This document shows, in pieces, positions 1 to 11,261 of a stretch of DNA of 33,349 bases. This DNA is from Ignavibacteriota bacterium. Its GTDB lineage: Bacteria > Bacteroidota > Ignavibacteria > UBA10030 > UBA6906. The translations under genes and the position numbers were made by a program. Position 1 is the first letter of the stretch, and every line of letters starts with the position of its first letter. The stretch lies in assembly GCA_003152875.1 (NCBI GenBank), contig PMBF01000116.1:1-33349 (forward strand), given 5' to 3'. The notes beneath the pieces are model-generated. The model worked only from the letters and a program-made list of their open reading frames with translations, was not told the origin of the DNA and ran no database searches.

Positions 1-117
1 CCCTCTCTGTCGGTTCGCTTGCCCGGGTGGGCACGGGTGTCACCGTTAGTGGGGCGGGGCTGCGATTTCCCCGGCACCTTCCCCTTCACGGGTTCCAACG
101 GAACCACTTCCCCTCCT

Positions 118-146
118 AAAAACGGAACAAACCCTCAAACCGTTCC
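118..146 (-). terminator. possible weak terminator downstream of tex
   Basis: Read on the minus strand, GGAAC (146-142) and GTTCC (128-124) can pair around a 13-nt loop. They are followed by G and five T (122-118). It lies about 35 nt past the tex stop codon. The stem is only 5 bp, so this is a weak candidate. The rest of 1-180 shows no convincing gene on either strand. Confidence 0.3.
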
Positions 147-180
147 TGGGGCGATCCCGGTGCGGAGGCGTTTTCTGAGG

Positions 181-2511
<2,331 letters not shown>

Positions 2512-2546
2512 GACAGGAATCCTTTGCTGGCTGAATGGGACTGTGT

Positions 2547-2658
2547 GGTCGGACCGTTTAGTCTGACGTTGTAATCTGATTAGTCTGACCGTTTGGTCTG
2601 ACCGTTCGGGACCGTTCGGTCAGATCCCGCTTCGCGGGATCTGACCGTTTGGCCTGAC
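2547..2658. repeat. degenerate short repeats, GTCTGACCGTTTG-like
   Basis: On the plus strand the gap between addB and tex holds at least five variants of GTCTGACCGTTTG. Two adjacent copies at 2583-2595 and 2596-2608 differ by a single base (TTTG versus TTCG). Degraded copies lie at about 2547-2560, 2561-2573 and 2609-2618, and another begins near 2651. The array runs into an inverted copy that forms the hairpin at 2617-2647. No open frame in this stretch looks real. Confidence 0.7.
2617..2647. repeat. 14-bp perfect hairpin, possible addB terminator
   Basis: CGGTCAGATCCCGC (2617-2630) is followed by the triplet TTC and its exact reverse complement (2634-2647). The stem carries the same TCTGACCG core as the neighbouring repeats, so it may be a mobile or REP-like unit. 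It sits about 55 nt past the addB stop and could end that transcript, but no T-run follows on the minus strand. It may instead stabilise the mRNA 3' end. Confidence 0.6.
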
Positions 2659-2701
2659 CTCGACGTCTGGATGCCGCTCATGCTCAAGCGGGGGGCAGGA
2701 A

Positions 2702-5524
2702 TTACCCCGCTCCCCTGACCCACCCGGTTCCGCAGATGCTTCGAAACGAGCAGCCCGGGCAGCAGCCAGACAGATCTTCTGGCGCGGCATAAGGACGCCC
2801 GGGGTCAAACAACCCCGCGAGTACGCCAGACAGTGTGCGGGTGATTTTGTCCCACTGTTCGCCGCGCGCCGGACCGGCATCAAACAAAGGGAGTTCAGGA
2901 TGCATGGGCCGGGCTGAGTGACCGAGCAGCACATACATCGGATCGATCCCGCCAATCGCCTCCCCGGTCGATGAGCCGAGCATGATGAGATACAGGGGAA
3001 GCTGGAACGAGCGGATGGAGGACGCCCATGTCGAGCTGTCTTCGGGGTCCACCTTGCCGACATTGATCCGGTATCGCTTCTCATCCCCGCCGGTTTTGTA
3101 ATCGATGATCACCGTCCGATCCCCGCGGCGTTCGACCCGGTCGGCCTGGCCGGTAAAGCGCCTGCCGCCGAACTGGCCGGAGAGGGGCACTTCCAAACCC
3201 ACAAGCGTCACCTCATCCCTGGCAAGGACCTCCTGCCGATACCAGGAGAGATATCGCCCGACCTGGGCCTCGATCTGTTCCCTGACCAGGATCTGGGCTA
3301 CCGACACGTCCTCCCCGAAGTGCGCGGCGAAGACCGTGCCAATCGCGCGCTGAAGTTCCGAGGCGGCCGGCTCCTCCGCCTTCAGTCGTCTCCCGCAGCG
3401 GCCGATGTCCAGCGTTTTCAGCACCTCATGCACCAGGGTCCCGATGCCGGCCGCATCCATGTCGGCCTCGACCTGGCGTTTCTCCCTGAGTCCGAGGAGA
3501 CATGCATAATAAAACCTGAGGGGGCACGCCATGTAAGTGTCGAGAGCCGATGCTGTGAGCGTTCTGGATTCGAGCGCCCCGTTCATGGCGGGGGTTTTGG
3601 CAATGGGGTCCGGGCGGTGGTTGGCCAGATTCACATTGAACAATATAGGCGTCACAGAGGCATCGCCGAGCAGTTTTCCTTCACGACGTTCCTTTTCCCA
3701 GAAGAGCCGCTCGATCACCCGGCTCCGCTCTTTTTTCCCGCCCTCCTGATACAGGAGATGCGATTCGGCCGCCCCGCCGAGGAGGACCGCGGAATGATAC
3801 TCGATGAGAGCGGCACGTTCCTCGGGCATCGGGAGGTGTAGTGCAAGCCGCACCGGCGGGGGGAGGAGCGGGTCAATATCGGGTGAGCCCGGCAGAACAT
3901 CATCATTGCAGTCGAGGATGCACACTCGTTCGAACTGCAGATTCCGGGTCTCCAGCAGACCGAGGACCTGCAGTCCCTGCACCGGGGTCCCTGGAAACGG
4001 CACTGACGCTTCGCGCAGCCACCGCAGGGTAATGGTGCAATACGGCGTCAGATCGTCATCGCGGTATGCGGCAAGACGCGATGACGCCAGCAGATTCAAC
4101 TGTTCAAGGAGCGCGACCGCGAATGGCCGGAAGAACTCATGCCGGCGGACGGTACTGCGATCGTCGATGAAGATCAGGATTTCGATCAGGGACCGGGCAA
4201 AGGACCCAAGAGATTGCGCGCCAAGCAGCCGGCGGATGAACGTGTCATGCAGGAGCCTGAGATGCCCGGCCACGCGCGAACTCGTCAGGACCGGTGCCGT
4301 CGTGCGGCCGGCAACCGCATTGAGCAGTATCTCGTCCTGCTCTATCCGCTCGAGTCTTATGAAGGCCGCCCCGGACCCGCTGGCAAGGGCCTCCTCGATT
4401 GCGTGGACGAGGATCCGGGTGGTTTCGGGCTTGCCGTCACACAGGACGTTTTTTGCATACGGGTGAAGCATGAACGCAATGTAATCGGGGCCGTAGACTC
4501 TCCCCCTGTCCATCGACGTGATCATCTGCAGGAGGCTCGAAATGAAGCCGAAGGTCGGTGTTCGCCCGGCCGGATACCCGAGGGAAACGTTGTAGTTCTG
4601 TCCGGGGACAAGCGGGAGGGTCCACTGGGCAACAGGAAAAAGGGCGTCGGCAGACGGAAGGACAACCACCGTCCGTTCGTCCAGAGGCGTCCCCTGCTCC
4701 AGATACTTCTGGAGGACGTGATTCAGGGCAAACACTTCCGCATGTGTCCCCCCGGCCTTGTAGAAGTGAACCGAGGGCCGGGCCATCGCGGGGGGCGGAA
4801 TCGGGGTCGCATCTCCGACCTCCTGCAGCCGGCCGGCAAGGCCGGGACCTTCCTGGTAGATGAACACCGCCTGATCGCATGACCGTAGAAAGCGCACGAG
4901 GACTCTCTCGAGAGGGGCGAACGAGTAGAACCCCGCCACGACGATACGTCCGAACCTCGACAGGTCGATATCAGCAACCCGTTCCGCCACAAAGCCGAGC
5001 CGCATTGCGCGGGTCTGATGCCCGGAAGCTCTGAGCCGCTCATAGAATGCCTCGAACAATCCGGACAGACGTTCGGCATTGGGCAGCTGCGAGAGGGGAA
5101 GCGCAGCGCGAAGGCCCTCCGGCGAGACCTCGTGCATGCTGAGCTCTTCCAGCGCGTCGTACAGGCGGAGCCCGAGGGGAAGGAAAGCGTCAAGCCGGTT
5201 GAACTTTTCCCCCCCGATCCGGTCCGTCATGGACAGGTGAAGATCATACAGGAGGCCGACCGCATCGAGAGGCGTCGCCTCCGTTTGGACAGGCCCGTCA
5301 AGCGTTCCGTACACATAATCGGTCAGCGATTCGAATGAAAAGATGCGCGGCGGTATACAGGCCGAGCCGTGTCTTCCAGCCAGCTCTTTCCTGAGAAAGT
5401 GTGCGGGTCGCTTTCCCTGGAACACCACGGCGGAGGACGAATAGTCATGGACGGCCGGCTCCAGGAAACGGAGGGCTGTCCGCACCAGGTGTTCGGTAGC
5501 CGGGATGACGACGGTTGTGCTCAT
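2702..5524 (-). CDS. addB: AddB-like PD-(D/E)XK nuclease subunit
   Basis: A 940-aa protein with a helicase-like N-terminal body and a C-terminal RecB-type nuclease domain. The nuclease core is visible as SALDTYMACPLRFYYACLLG, then GTLVHEVLKTLD, GQADRVERRG and VIIDYKTGG (Asp near residue 808, Lys two residues on). Iron-sulfur ligands typical of AddB are present: a Cys in YMACPLRFYY plus the C-terminal set C922-x2-C925-x5-C931. I see no Walker A motif at the N-terminus (VVIPATEHLVRTALRFLEPA), so it is probably not an active ATPase. It should pair with AddA to process double-strand breaks for recombination. Its ATG overlaps the addA stop in an ATGA arrangement, which implies translational coupling. 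Confidence 0.88.
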   Translation of the reverse strand: MSTTVVIPATEHLVRTALRFLEPAVHDYSSSAVVFQGKRPAHFLRKELAGRHGSACIPPRIFSFESLTDYVYGTLDGPVQTEATPLDAVGLLYDLHLSMTDRIGGEKFNRLDAFLPLGLRLYDALEELSMHEVSPEGLRAALPLSQLPNAERLSGLFEAFYERLRASGHQTRAMRLGFVAERVADIDLSRFGRIVVAGFYSFAPLERVLVRFLRSCDQAVFIYQEGPGLAGRLQEVGDATPIPPPAMARPSVHFYKAGGTHAEVFALNHVLQKYLEQGTPLDERTVVVLPSADALFPVAQWTLPLVPGQNYNVSLGYPAGRTPTFGFISSLLQMITSMDRGRVYGPDYIAFMLHPYAKNVLCDGKPETTRILVHAIEEALASGSGAAFIRLERIEQDEILLNAVAGRTTAPVLTSSRVAGHLRLLHDTFIRRLLGAQSLGSFARSLIEILIFIDDRSTVRRHEFFRPFAVALLEQLNLLASSRLAAYRDDDLTPYCTITLRWLREASVPFPGTPVQGLQVLGLLETRNLQFERVCILDCNDDVLPGSPDIDPLLPPPVRLALHLPMPEERAALIEYHSAVLLGGAAESHLLYQEGGKKERSRVIERLFWEKERREGKLLGDASVTPILFNVNLANHRPDPIAKTPAMNGALESRTLTASALDTYMACPLRFYYACLLGLREKRQVEADMDAAGIGTLVHEVLKTLDIGRCGRRLKAEEPAASELQRAIGTVFAAHFGEDVSVAQILVREQIEAQVGRYLSWYRQEVLARDEVTLVGLEVPLSGQFGGRRFTGQADRVERRGDRTVIIDYKTGGDEKRYRINVGKVDPEDSSTWASSIRSFQLPLYLIMLGSSTGEAIGGIDPMYVLLGHSARPMHPELPLFDAGPARGEQWDKITRTLSGVLAGLFDPGRPYAAPEDLSGCCPGCSFRSICGTGWVRGAG

Positions 5525-8500
5525 GAGCGCACCGGCGGTTCAGGATTGATGAAGGAGAGACGTCCGCCGTCGATGTATGCTATCGCCCCTCTGACGGGGC
5601 AGCCGGGGAAGATGTCCCGCAGGATAGCGATGTAGTTGCGGATCTGTTCCCTGTACACCTCTTCCCCACCCTCTCCGCCTGTCTTGAAATCGATCACCGT
5701 CACCTCGGAGGGGTCAATGACAAGCCGGTCCATCCTGTACAGGGCGCCCGAACGGCTCAGGAATTCCTGTTCGGTCCTGACCGTCCTCCCTTCGCGCGGG
5801 ATGAACAGGAGGCGGATCTCCTCAAGGGAGAGGAAAGACAGCAACCGTTCCCTGATGAGCTCCCGCGATTCGATCTCAGAAGGTGCAGAGGAGGACAGGA
5901 CCGACTCGACTGCCGCTGCCGTGTCTCCTTCCAGGAATTCCAGCCGTGCCAGGGCGGTGTGATAGTAGTCTCCGCGCTGCGTCTCAAGGTACCCAATGCG
6001 CCGGGCGTCCCCCGGCCGCGCCGGTGTTCGCAGCGTGTGAGACACAGGGCGGATGGCTCCAGTCGCCGCATCGGTCGTCCTCCTCCCGGGGGCCGGACGA
6101 GCATTCCCGCCCTCCTGGCCGGGAAACAGCATGGACGGGAAACCTCCCTTGCCGTCATCAACGCACACGACATAGAGCTCCTCTTCGGCCCGGGTCAAGG
6201 CCACATACAACCTGTTCAGTTCATCCGCCCTGCATAGTTCCAGCTCGCGCGTGTACTCTGCCTCGAGCTCCGGCGCATTGCCCGATCCCCCTTTGGTGAT
6301 ATGCCAGAGCTCCAGGCCTTCGGGCTCCTCATGGAAAACCATCGGAGAGGGTCGTTTTTCCGCGTCGTAGAGCAGGGTGATCACCACCGGGAATTGAAGC
6401 CCTTTCGCCTTGTGGACGGTCATAACGGTCACGGCTTCCGGGTTCTGCTGCCGTTCAATGCTCCACATCTCCTTGTCACTCTCGTCATCCGTGTACACGA
6501 GGAACTCCTTCAGACTGTTGTTCCCGAGCGCCTCGAACTCCTTCACAACTTCCAGGAACCTGATCAGCCCGCTCTGTTCGTCCTCAGCCAGCCTCAGCAG
6601 ATCGAACGTCTTGAATACCTCGCAGACCACATCGTAGAGCGGGAGATAGCCGACGGCGGAGAACAGGCTTTCGAAGCATCTGTCCCACACAGCCGGGAAC
6701 TGCTCGCGGAAGCGTCCATACAGCGGATGGCGGCCGGCCGGCCCGGTCCGCTGCCAGCGCTCCAGAATGAGCCCTCGCATGACTGCGGAATCGAGGCCGG
6801 GGAACTCGGCTGAACAGAAGGCGCCAAAGAGATCACCCAGGATGAAGGTCGCGAACGCCAGCTCGTCGACCGGAGACTCGAGGAACGAGAGCAGGGCCAG
6901 TAGTTCGGCAGTGGTCTTTCTCGTTCGAATATCGAGGCTGCTGTGGGACAGGAAGGAGATCCGCGCACCATTCAGCCAGGTGCTGATCTCCAGGACAGCC
7001 TGGTTCGATGGGGTCAGGACGGCGATGTCGCCGCGCCGGAAGCCTCGGTGAAGGGCATCGTCGATCAGACCGGTCAGAGCGGCGGCTTCGGGGCGCTCGG
7101 GAGTATTCGGGAGATGCAGCACCTCGACATACCCTGCGCCGCGGCGGGTGTCGGCAGGCTCCTGGATGTAGTCATGGAGGCCGCTCAGGGGTGCGTACCG
7201 GGCATAGCTGGTTGCCGCCACCCGGTTTTGAAAGACTTCTCTTAAGAACCTGACGATGGCCTCGCCGCTCCGGTAATTCCGGTCCAGGCTGGAAGCGATG
7301 ACGGGACTCCCGATGATCGTTTCACGGCCGTCATACAGATTCCGCATGATCCGCCAATCAGCGCCGCGGAACCCATAGATCGATTGTTTTGTATCCCCCA
7401 CGGCGAAAAGAGACCCTCCCTCCGCGAGGGCGTTCTCAACGAGCACGCGCAATGCGGCCCACTGCACGGGGGACGTGTCCTGAAATTCATCGATGAGGTA
7501 ATGTGCAATCCGTTCGCCAAGGACAATCATCACCTGGGGGACCGTACCGGAAGCGAGGAATTCCACCAGCATCCGGTTGACATCGTCGATGGCGATTGCT
7601 CCCTTCCGCCGCTTCGCCTCCTCGATTGCCGATGACACGGTGCGGAGCGCAATGGTAAAGGGCCTGTAAAACAGCGCAGCGTCGAGCACCGCCAGGCGCT
7701 GCCTGGAGCTGTTGAAACGGCCCAGGAGCTCCAGGAACTCATGTTCACGCCCGGCAAGCTCGGCCCTTCCCGCCGCGGTCTTTGGGGTGTTGACCACGGC
7801 GCCCTTTTCTTTTCTCCCCAGCAAAACTCTCCATTCCTCGCCGGCGGCGGCGGCAAGATCGTCCGCGAGGCGGCTGTTCATGGTCAGCGTTGTGGCCGAA
7901 ACGGCCTCCTGCAGCCCGCGGCCGGCCGACCGGAGCTTCTCGAGCTCCCCAGGGAGCTCCCACGACCGGTCTTTCGAGGAAAGGCTTGCGGTCTTTGAGG
8001 CGAGTGTCCGCAGGATCTCCGTGACCCTGGAAATCATGCGCGCGTACGGATCCCACGGAAAGGTTCTTCCGCTCTCAACCTGATCGGTCAGCAGTCTGAC
8101 GACCTGCCGCAGTTCCGCCATCCGCGTCTCGTCGGCTGCCGCCCCACGGGCGTAGACATCAAACGCGTATGCGATCAACGGCTTCTGGTCCATGACGATC
8201 TCGAATTCGGGCTGGAATCCGAACTCGAGGGCGGTGGCTTTGAACACACGCGTCATGAAGCTGTCGATGGTTCTGACCTGGAAATCGCCGTATCTGTCCA
8301 GAATGGTTCCGACCATTTCTCCTGCGCGACGGCTCAGGGCGGCCGCATCGAGCGAAACGAGTGTCCCGGCCTCTGAGGCCGCACTTGCGAGGGGGTCGAG
8401 AGCAATCTCCTTGAGCAACTTCAGGACCCGTTGCTTCATCTCCGCGGCGGCGGCATTGGTGAACGTAACAGCGAGGATATTCTTCAGGTCGTTTCTGGGA

Positions 8501-8631
8501 ACCGCGGGGGAAAGCAGCAGCTGGATCAGCCGCATTGCAAGGGTATGAGTCTTCCCGGCGCCGGCCGAAGCGGAGACAATCATTGCCGACGGGCGGGGAA
8601 GATCCGTGTCGCGTGGAAGAGCAGATGCCAT
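5521..8631 (-). CDS. addA: AddA-like UvrD-family helicase/nuclease
   Basis: A 1036-aa superfamily 1A helicase with a C-terminal nuclease domain. Motifs: Walker A SASAGAGKT at residues 20-28, VTFTNAAAAEMKQR, Walker B/motif II DEFQDTSP near residue 380, VGDTKQSIYGFRGAD, LDRNYRSG, TVHKAKGLQFPVV near 740 and YVALTRAEEELYVV near 810. The nuclease ends with VTVIDFKTGG near residue 980 and REQIRNY. It should unwind and cut broken DNA ends together with AddB. The open frame extends 70 codons upstream to 8841, but that extension overlaps the DUF3108 gene. The ATG at 8631 begins MASALPRD just before Walker A, as usual in the family. Its Shine-Dalgarno is weak (GGGA). Confidence 0.9.
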   Translation of the reverse strand: MASALPRDTDLPRPSAMIVSASAGAGKTHTLAMRLIQLLLSPAVPRNDLKNILAVTFTNAAAAEMKQRVLKLLKEIALDPLASAASEAGTLVSLDAAALSRRAGEMVGTILDRYGDFQVRTIDSFMTRVFKATALEFGFQPEFEIVMDQKPLIAYAFDVYARGAAADETRMAELRQVVRLLTDQVESGRTFPWDPYARMISRVTEILRTLASKTASLSSKDRSWELPGELEKLRSAGRGLQEAVSATTLTMNSRLADDLAAAAGEEWRVLLGRKEKGAVVNTPKTAAGRAELAGREHEFLELLGRFNSSRQRLAVLDAALFYRPFTIALRTVSSAIEEAKRRKGAIAIDDVNRMLVEFLASGTVPQVMIVLGERIAHYLIDEFQDTSPVQWAALRVLVENALAEGGSLFAVGDTKQSIYGFRGADWRIMRNLYDGRETIIGSPVIASSLDRNYRSGEAIVRFLREVFQNRVAATSYARYAPLSGLHDYIQEPADTRRGAGYVEVLHLPNTPERPEAAALTGLIDDALHRGFRRGDIAVLTPSNQAVLEISTWLNGARISFLSHSSLDIRTRKTTAELLALLSFLESPVDELAFATFILGDLFGAFCSAEFPGLDSAVMRGLILERWQRTGPAGRHPLYGRFREQFPAVWDRCFESLFSAVGYLPLYDVVCEVFKTFDLLRLAEDEQSGLIRFLEVVKEFEALGNNSLKEFLVYTDDESDKEMWSIERQQNPEAVTVMTVHKAKGLQFPVVITLLYDAEKRPSPMVFHEEPEGLELWHITKGGSGNAPELEAEYTRELELCRADELNRLYVALTRAEEELYVVCVDDGKGGFPSMLFPGQEGGNARPAPGRRTTDAATGAIRPVSHTLRTPARPGDARRIGYLETQRGDYYHTALARLEFLEGDTAAAVESVLSSSAPSEIESRELIRERLLSFLSLEEIRLLFIPREGRTVRTEQEFLSRSGALYRMDRLVIDPSEVTVIDFKTGGEGGEEVYREQIRNYIAILRDIFPGCPVRGAIAYIDGGRLSFINPEPPVRS

Positions 8632-8723
8632 AAATCCCGGTCGATGATATGCTGCCTCAGGCGCAGCCTCAACGAGGAAGGTACTAAAAACCGGCCTGGG
8701 AAAAAACAGAGGCGGCCGCGGAG

Positions 8724-9515
8724 CTACTGCGGGGGATTCCACCCCTTTCGGTTCCACTGAATCAGTTCTATCGTCACGTTGCCGAGCAGTACTGTGAGTT
8801 TTCCCTTGATCGGAACCCCGGCTTCGTCGTCGGAGAACCACCCTTTGAAGTCTCCCGTCATTCCGAAGATCCCTTCGACCGAGGTGTTTCCTTCAACCTT
8901 CACCACCCGGACCGGAGCATCGAGGGCATCGATGGACTCCGTTGAATGGTCCCCCGTAAAGCGAAACGATGTCTGACCGAGTTTTCCGTAGAGGATCGTG
9001 GGAACCTCGACCGTCGTATCCGCCTGGATGAATCGGCGGGGGAAGTAGCCTATGCAGAGCCCGTCCACAAACTCTGATGAGGGGAGCGCAAGAGTATCCT
9101 TCGCTGTCCGCGAATCGGGCTGCGCCGCAGGGTCCTTCAGGTAGATCTCTTCGACGATCACCCGCTTGTTCGGCAGGTCGTACCTGTAGTCCAGTCCCCA
9201 CCACCTGTCTTTCCTTTTCTCAAGCGAGAGCGACCCGTGCGATAGGAAGAGAGAGTCCATCCAGGAGTAGTGGACAGAATGGAGATCCACGAACGGAAGG
9301 CCTGCGTAGGAATCTATATACGCCACCGTTTTCCTGTCCGGGAGGGACTTCAGGCGGATGGTTCCGAGCTTGAACATAGTCCAGCTCACCTCATAGACCA
9401 GATCCTCGCCCTCCTGGTAGATGGCAGGGACCGGCGCGGGGGCCGCAAGGTGAAGGAAGGAAAACCCGATGGCGGCGAGGCCCGCGAGAACGACAATCGT
9501 TCGCATGCGTCTCAT
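8724..9515 (-). CDS. DUF3108 domain-containing exported protein
   Basis: A 263-aa protein with an N-terminal signal sequence (TIVVLAGLAAIGFSFLHLAA) followed by the family hallmark GEDLVYEVSWTMFKLGTI. The body is predicted all-beta, with further family-like segments such as VDLHSVHYSWMDSLF and FKGWFSDDEAGVPIKGKLTV near the end. The function of DUF3108 is not established; members are periplasmic or outer-membrane-associated. It lies 92 bp upstream of addA on the same strand and may share its transcript, though no functional link is obvious. The start at 9515 lacks a clear Shine-Dalgarno; a second ATG at 9506 is possible. Confidence 0.85.
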   Translation of the reverse strand: MRRMRTIVVLAGLAAIGFSFLHLAAPAPVPAIYQEGEDLVYEVSWTMFKLGTIRLKSLPDRKTVAYIDSYAGLPFVDLHSVHYSWMDSLFLSHGSLSLEKRKDRWWGLDYRYDLPNKRVIVEEIYLKDPAAQPDSRTAKDTLALPSSEFVDGLCIGYFPRRFIQADTTVEVPTILYGKLGQTSFRFTGDHSTESIDALDAPVRVVKVEGNTSVEGIFGMTGDFKGWFSDDEAGVPIKGKLTVLLGNVTIELIQWNRKGWNPPQ

Positions 9516-9564
9516 GAAGGGGTGAGTTCAATCCGGGAAGACAGCCAGGGGAAAATACGTCAAC

Positions 9565-9624
9565 GCCGGGTGAGATTCAACCAGAAGGGGAAATGCCGGG
9601 TGAGATGCAGCTAGAAGGGGAAAT
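9565..9624. repeat. two 30-bp tandem copies across the polyferredoxin stop codon
   Basis: Copies 9565-9594 and 9595-9624 are directly adjacent and match at 27 of 30 positions. Both begin GCCGGGTGAGAT and end AGAAGGGGAAAT. Copy 2 contains the last codons and the stop of the polyferredoxin gene. A more degraded related stretch lies at about 9520-9556. One mismatch decides whether the frame reads TAG (copy 2) or TGG (copy 1). Confidence 0.85.
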
Positions 9625-11212
9625 CCTCGGCAGGTGCGGTGGGCTGGATGACCGGTTTCTGCTCGGGTTTCTTCGCGCGGGCATGGACTCGGTTCGACTC
9701 GACGAAGATCGCCCGGAACGGACGGGTCGGGCACGCGTGCTCGCACGCTCCGCACCCAACGCAGAAGTCCGAACGGACTTCAGGAATCACCAGTTTGTTC
9801 TTGAACGGGACCATGCTGACGGCCTTGGTGGGACAGTGCTCCGAGCAGGCCCCGCAGTCCGTCCCTTCGGTATTGACGATGCAGTTGTCCTTGACGAACT
9901 TCGCGACCCCGAGCTGCGTCAGCTTTTTCTCCTCCTGCTCCATCGGCAGGATCGCTCCGCTCGGACAGACCTGAAGGCACAAGGTGCAGTCGTAATTGCA
10001 GTATGCAACGTCGTAGGCCATGCGCGGCTGGAAAATGCCGCCGATGCCATACTCGAGAAATGATGGCTGGAGCACCCTGGCCGGGCAAACGCTCACGCAG
10101 AGATGACAGGCCGTGCAGGTGGCGGTGAAATGATCAAGTCCCCTGGAGCCGGGCGGGCTGACAGCAAGTGCGGACCCGGTCGGAACGGTTGTCGCTTTGG
10201 TGCTCACGATCTTTTTTCCCACCCCGGGCACCACCCCAAGGACCATCAACGACCCGGCCGCCTGCTGCACAAAGCGCCTGCGCCCCCGGCTCACATTCTC
10301 GCCTCCCCTCTCGCGCCGCTTATGCCAGGGGGTGCGGAAGAACATGTCGTCGCGCGGACAGATTTCGAAACAATTAAAGCAGCCGACGCACCGGTCAAAA
10401 TCCACGGTCATTGCCTTCCGGTCGATGCATCCTGCCTTACACACCCGCTCGCACAGGCCGCATCCCTTGCAGTCCCCCTGGTTGATCGCGACCTTGAAGA
10501 GGGCAAACCGGGACATGAGGCCGAGTACGGCCCCTACCGGACAGATCGTATTGCACCAGAGCCTTCCCCGGGTAAATGAAAACCCGGCGACCACCCCGAG
10601 AATCAGAAGGGCGCCGGCGATCGCAAACCATCCGGGGCGGTACTGCTCAACGGGGTTCACGGTGTAGATATGCAGCAGTTGGAGGGCGAAGGCAAGGACG
10701 TTGTTGGCTCCGATCACAAGCGGACGGCCGAGGGATGCCAGGATTCTCCCGGTGTTGCTGAAGGGATCAAGCAGGGTCGCCGCCATCGTCGAGCCCGCCG
10801 CACATGCCACGATGGTCAGGGCAAGCAGCCCGTAGCGGACCCTGTCATGGCGGGACTGCCGGCGCTGGTACTGTTTCCGCCGGATCTTCCTGGAAAGATA
10901 CGTGAAGAAATCCTGCAGGGTTCCCAGAGGACAGATCGTCGAGCAGTAAACCCGGCCGAACAGCAGTGTGAGGAGGAGGACCGCGATGAATCCCGTTGCC
11001 GCCAGGCAGGCAAGATTGACGAACTTCAACAGGGAAGGGAGGAACTGCAGGTAGGTCACGCCCGTCATGAACGCGGGAGGTACGAATCCCGAAAAGTCAA
11101 GAAACAGCAGGGCGGTCAGGCCGAAGAAGACCAGAGACACTGCAACCCGCCCCCGCTTCAAACTCTTCACCACACCCCCTGCTGAGACATTTCTCATGAT
11201 GGCTGGATGCAT
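9611..11212 (-). CDS. polytopic 4Fe-4S polyferredoxin, NapH- plus NapG-like
   Basis: A 533-aa membrane iron-sulfur protein. Residues 1-230 resemble NapH/MauN: several transmembrane helices and the two motifs CSTICPLG (90-97) and CNTICPVG (220-227). Two 4Fe-4S clusters follow (CKGCGLCERVCKAGC at 248-262 and CVGCFNCFEICP at 275-286). An arginine-rich, Tat-like hydrophobic segment then begins at SRGRRRFVQQAAG (308-320). The C-terminal part carries four more cluster motifs (CTACHLCVSVCP 366-377, CNYDCTLCLQVCP 405-417, CGACSEHCP 453-461, CVGCGACEHACP 484-495). It likely passes electrons across or along the membrane. The ATG at 11212 has GGAG 4 nt upstream; the longer frame would overlap the DUF362 gene. 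The DUF362 gene lies 49 bp upstream and is probably co-transcribed. Confidence 0.85.
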   Translation of the reverse strand: MHPAIMRNVSAGGVVKSLKRGRVAVSLVFFGLTALLFLDFSGFVPPAFMTGVTYLQFLPSLLKFVNLACLAATGFIAVLLLTLLFGRVYCSTICPLGTLQDFFTYLSRKIRRKQYQRRQSRHDRVRYGLLALTIVACAAGSTMAATLLDPFSNTGRILASLGRPLVIGANNVLAFALQLLHIYTVNPVEQYRPGWFAIAGALLILGVVAGFSFTRGRLWCNTICPVGAVLGLMSRFALFKVAINQGDCKGCGLCERVCKAGCIDRKAMTVDFDRCVGCFNCFEICPRDDMFFRTPWHKRRERGGENVSRGRRRFVQQAAGSLMVLGVVPGVGKKIVSTKATTVPTGSALAVSPPGSRGLDHFTATCTACHLCVSVCPARVLQPSFLEYGIGGIFQPRMAYDVAYCNYDCTLCLQVCPSGAILPMEQEEKKLTQLGVAKFVKDNCIVNTEGTDCGACSEHCPTKAVSMVPFKNKLVIPEVRSDFCVGCGACEHACPTRPFRAIFVESNRVHARAKKPEQKPVIQPTAPAEDFPF

Positions 11213-11261
11213 GCAACTCCGCGGAGCCCCCTGTCGGGAAGCACGCGGAGTCTTTCGCCGG

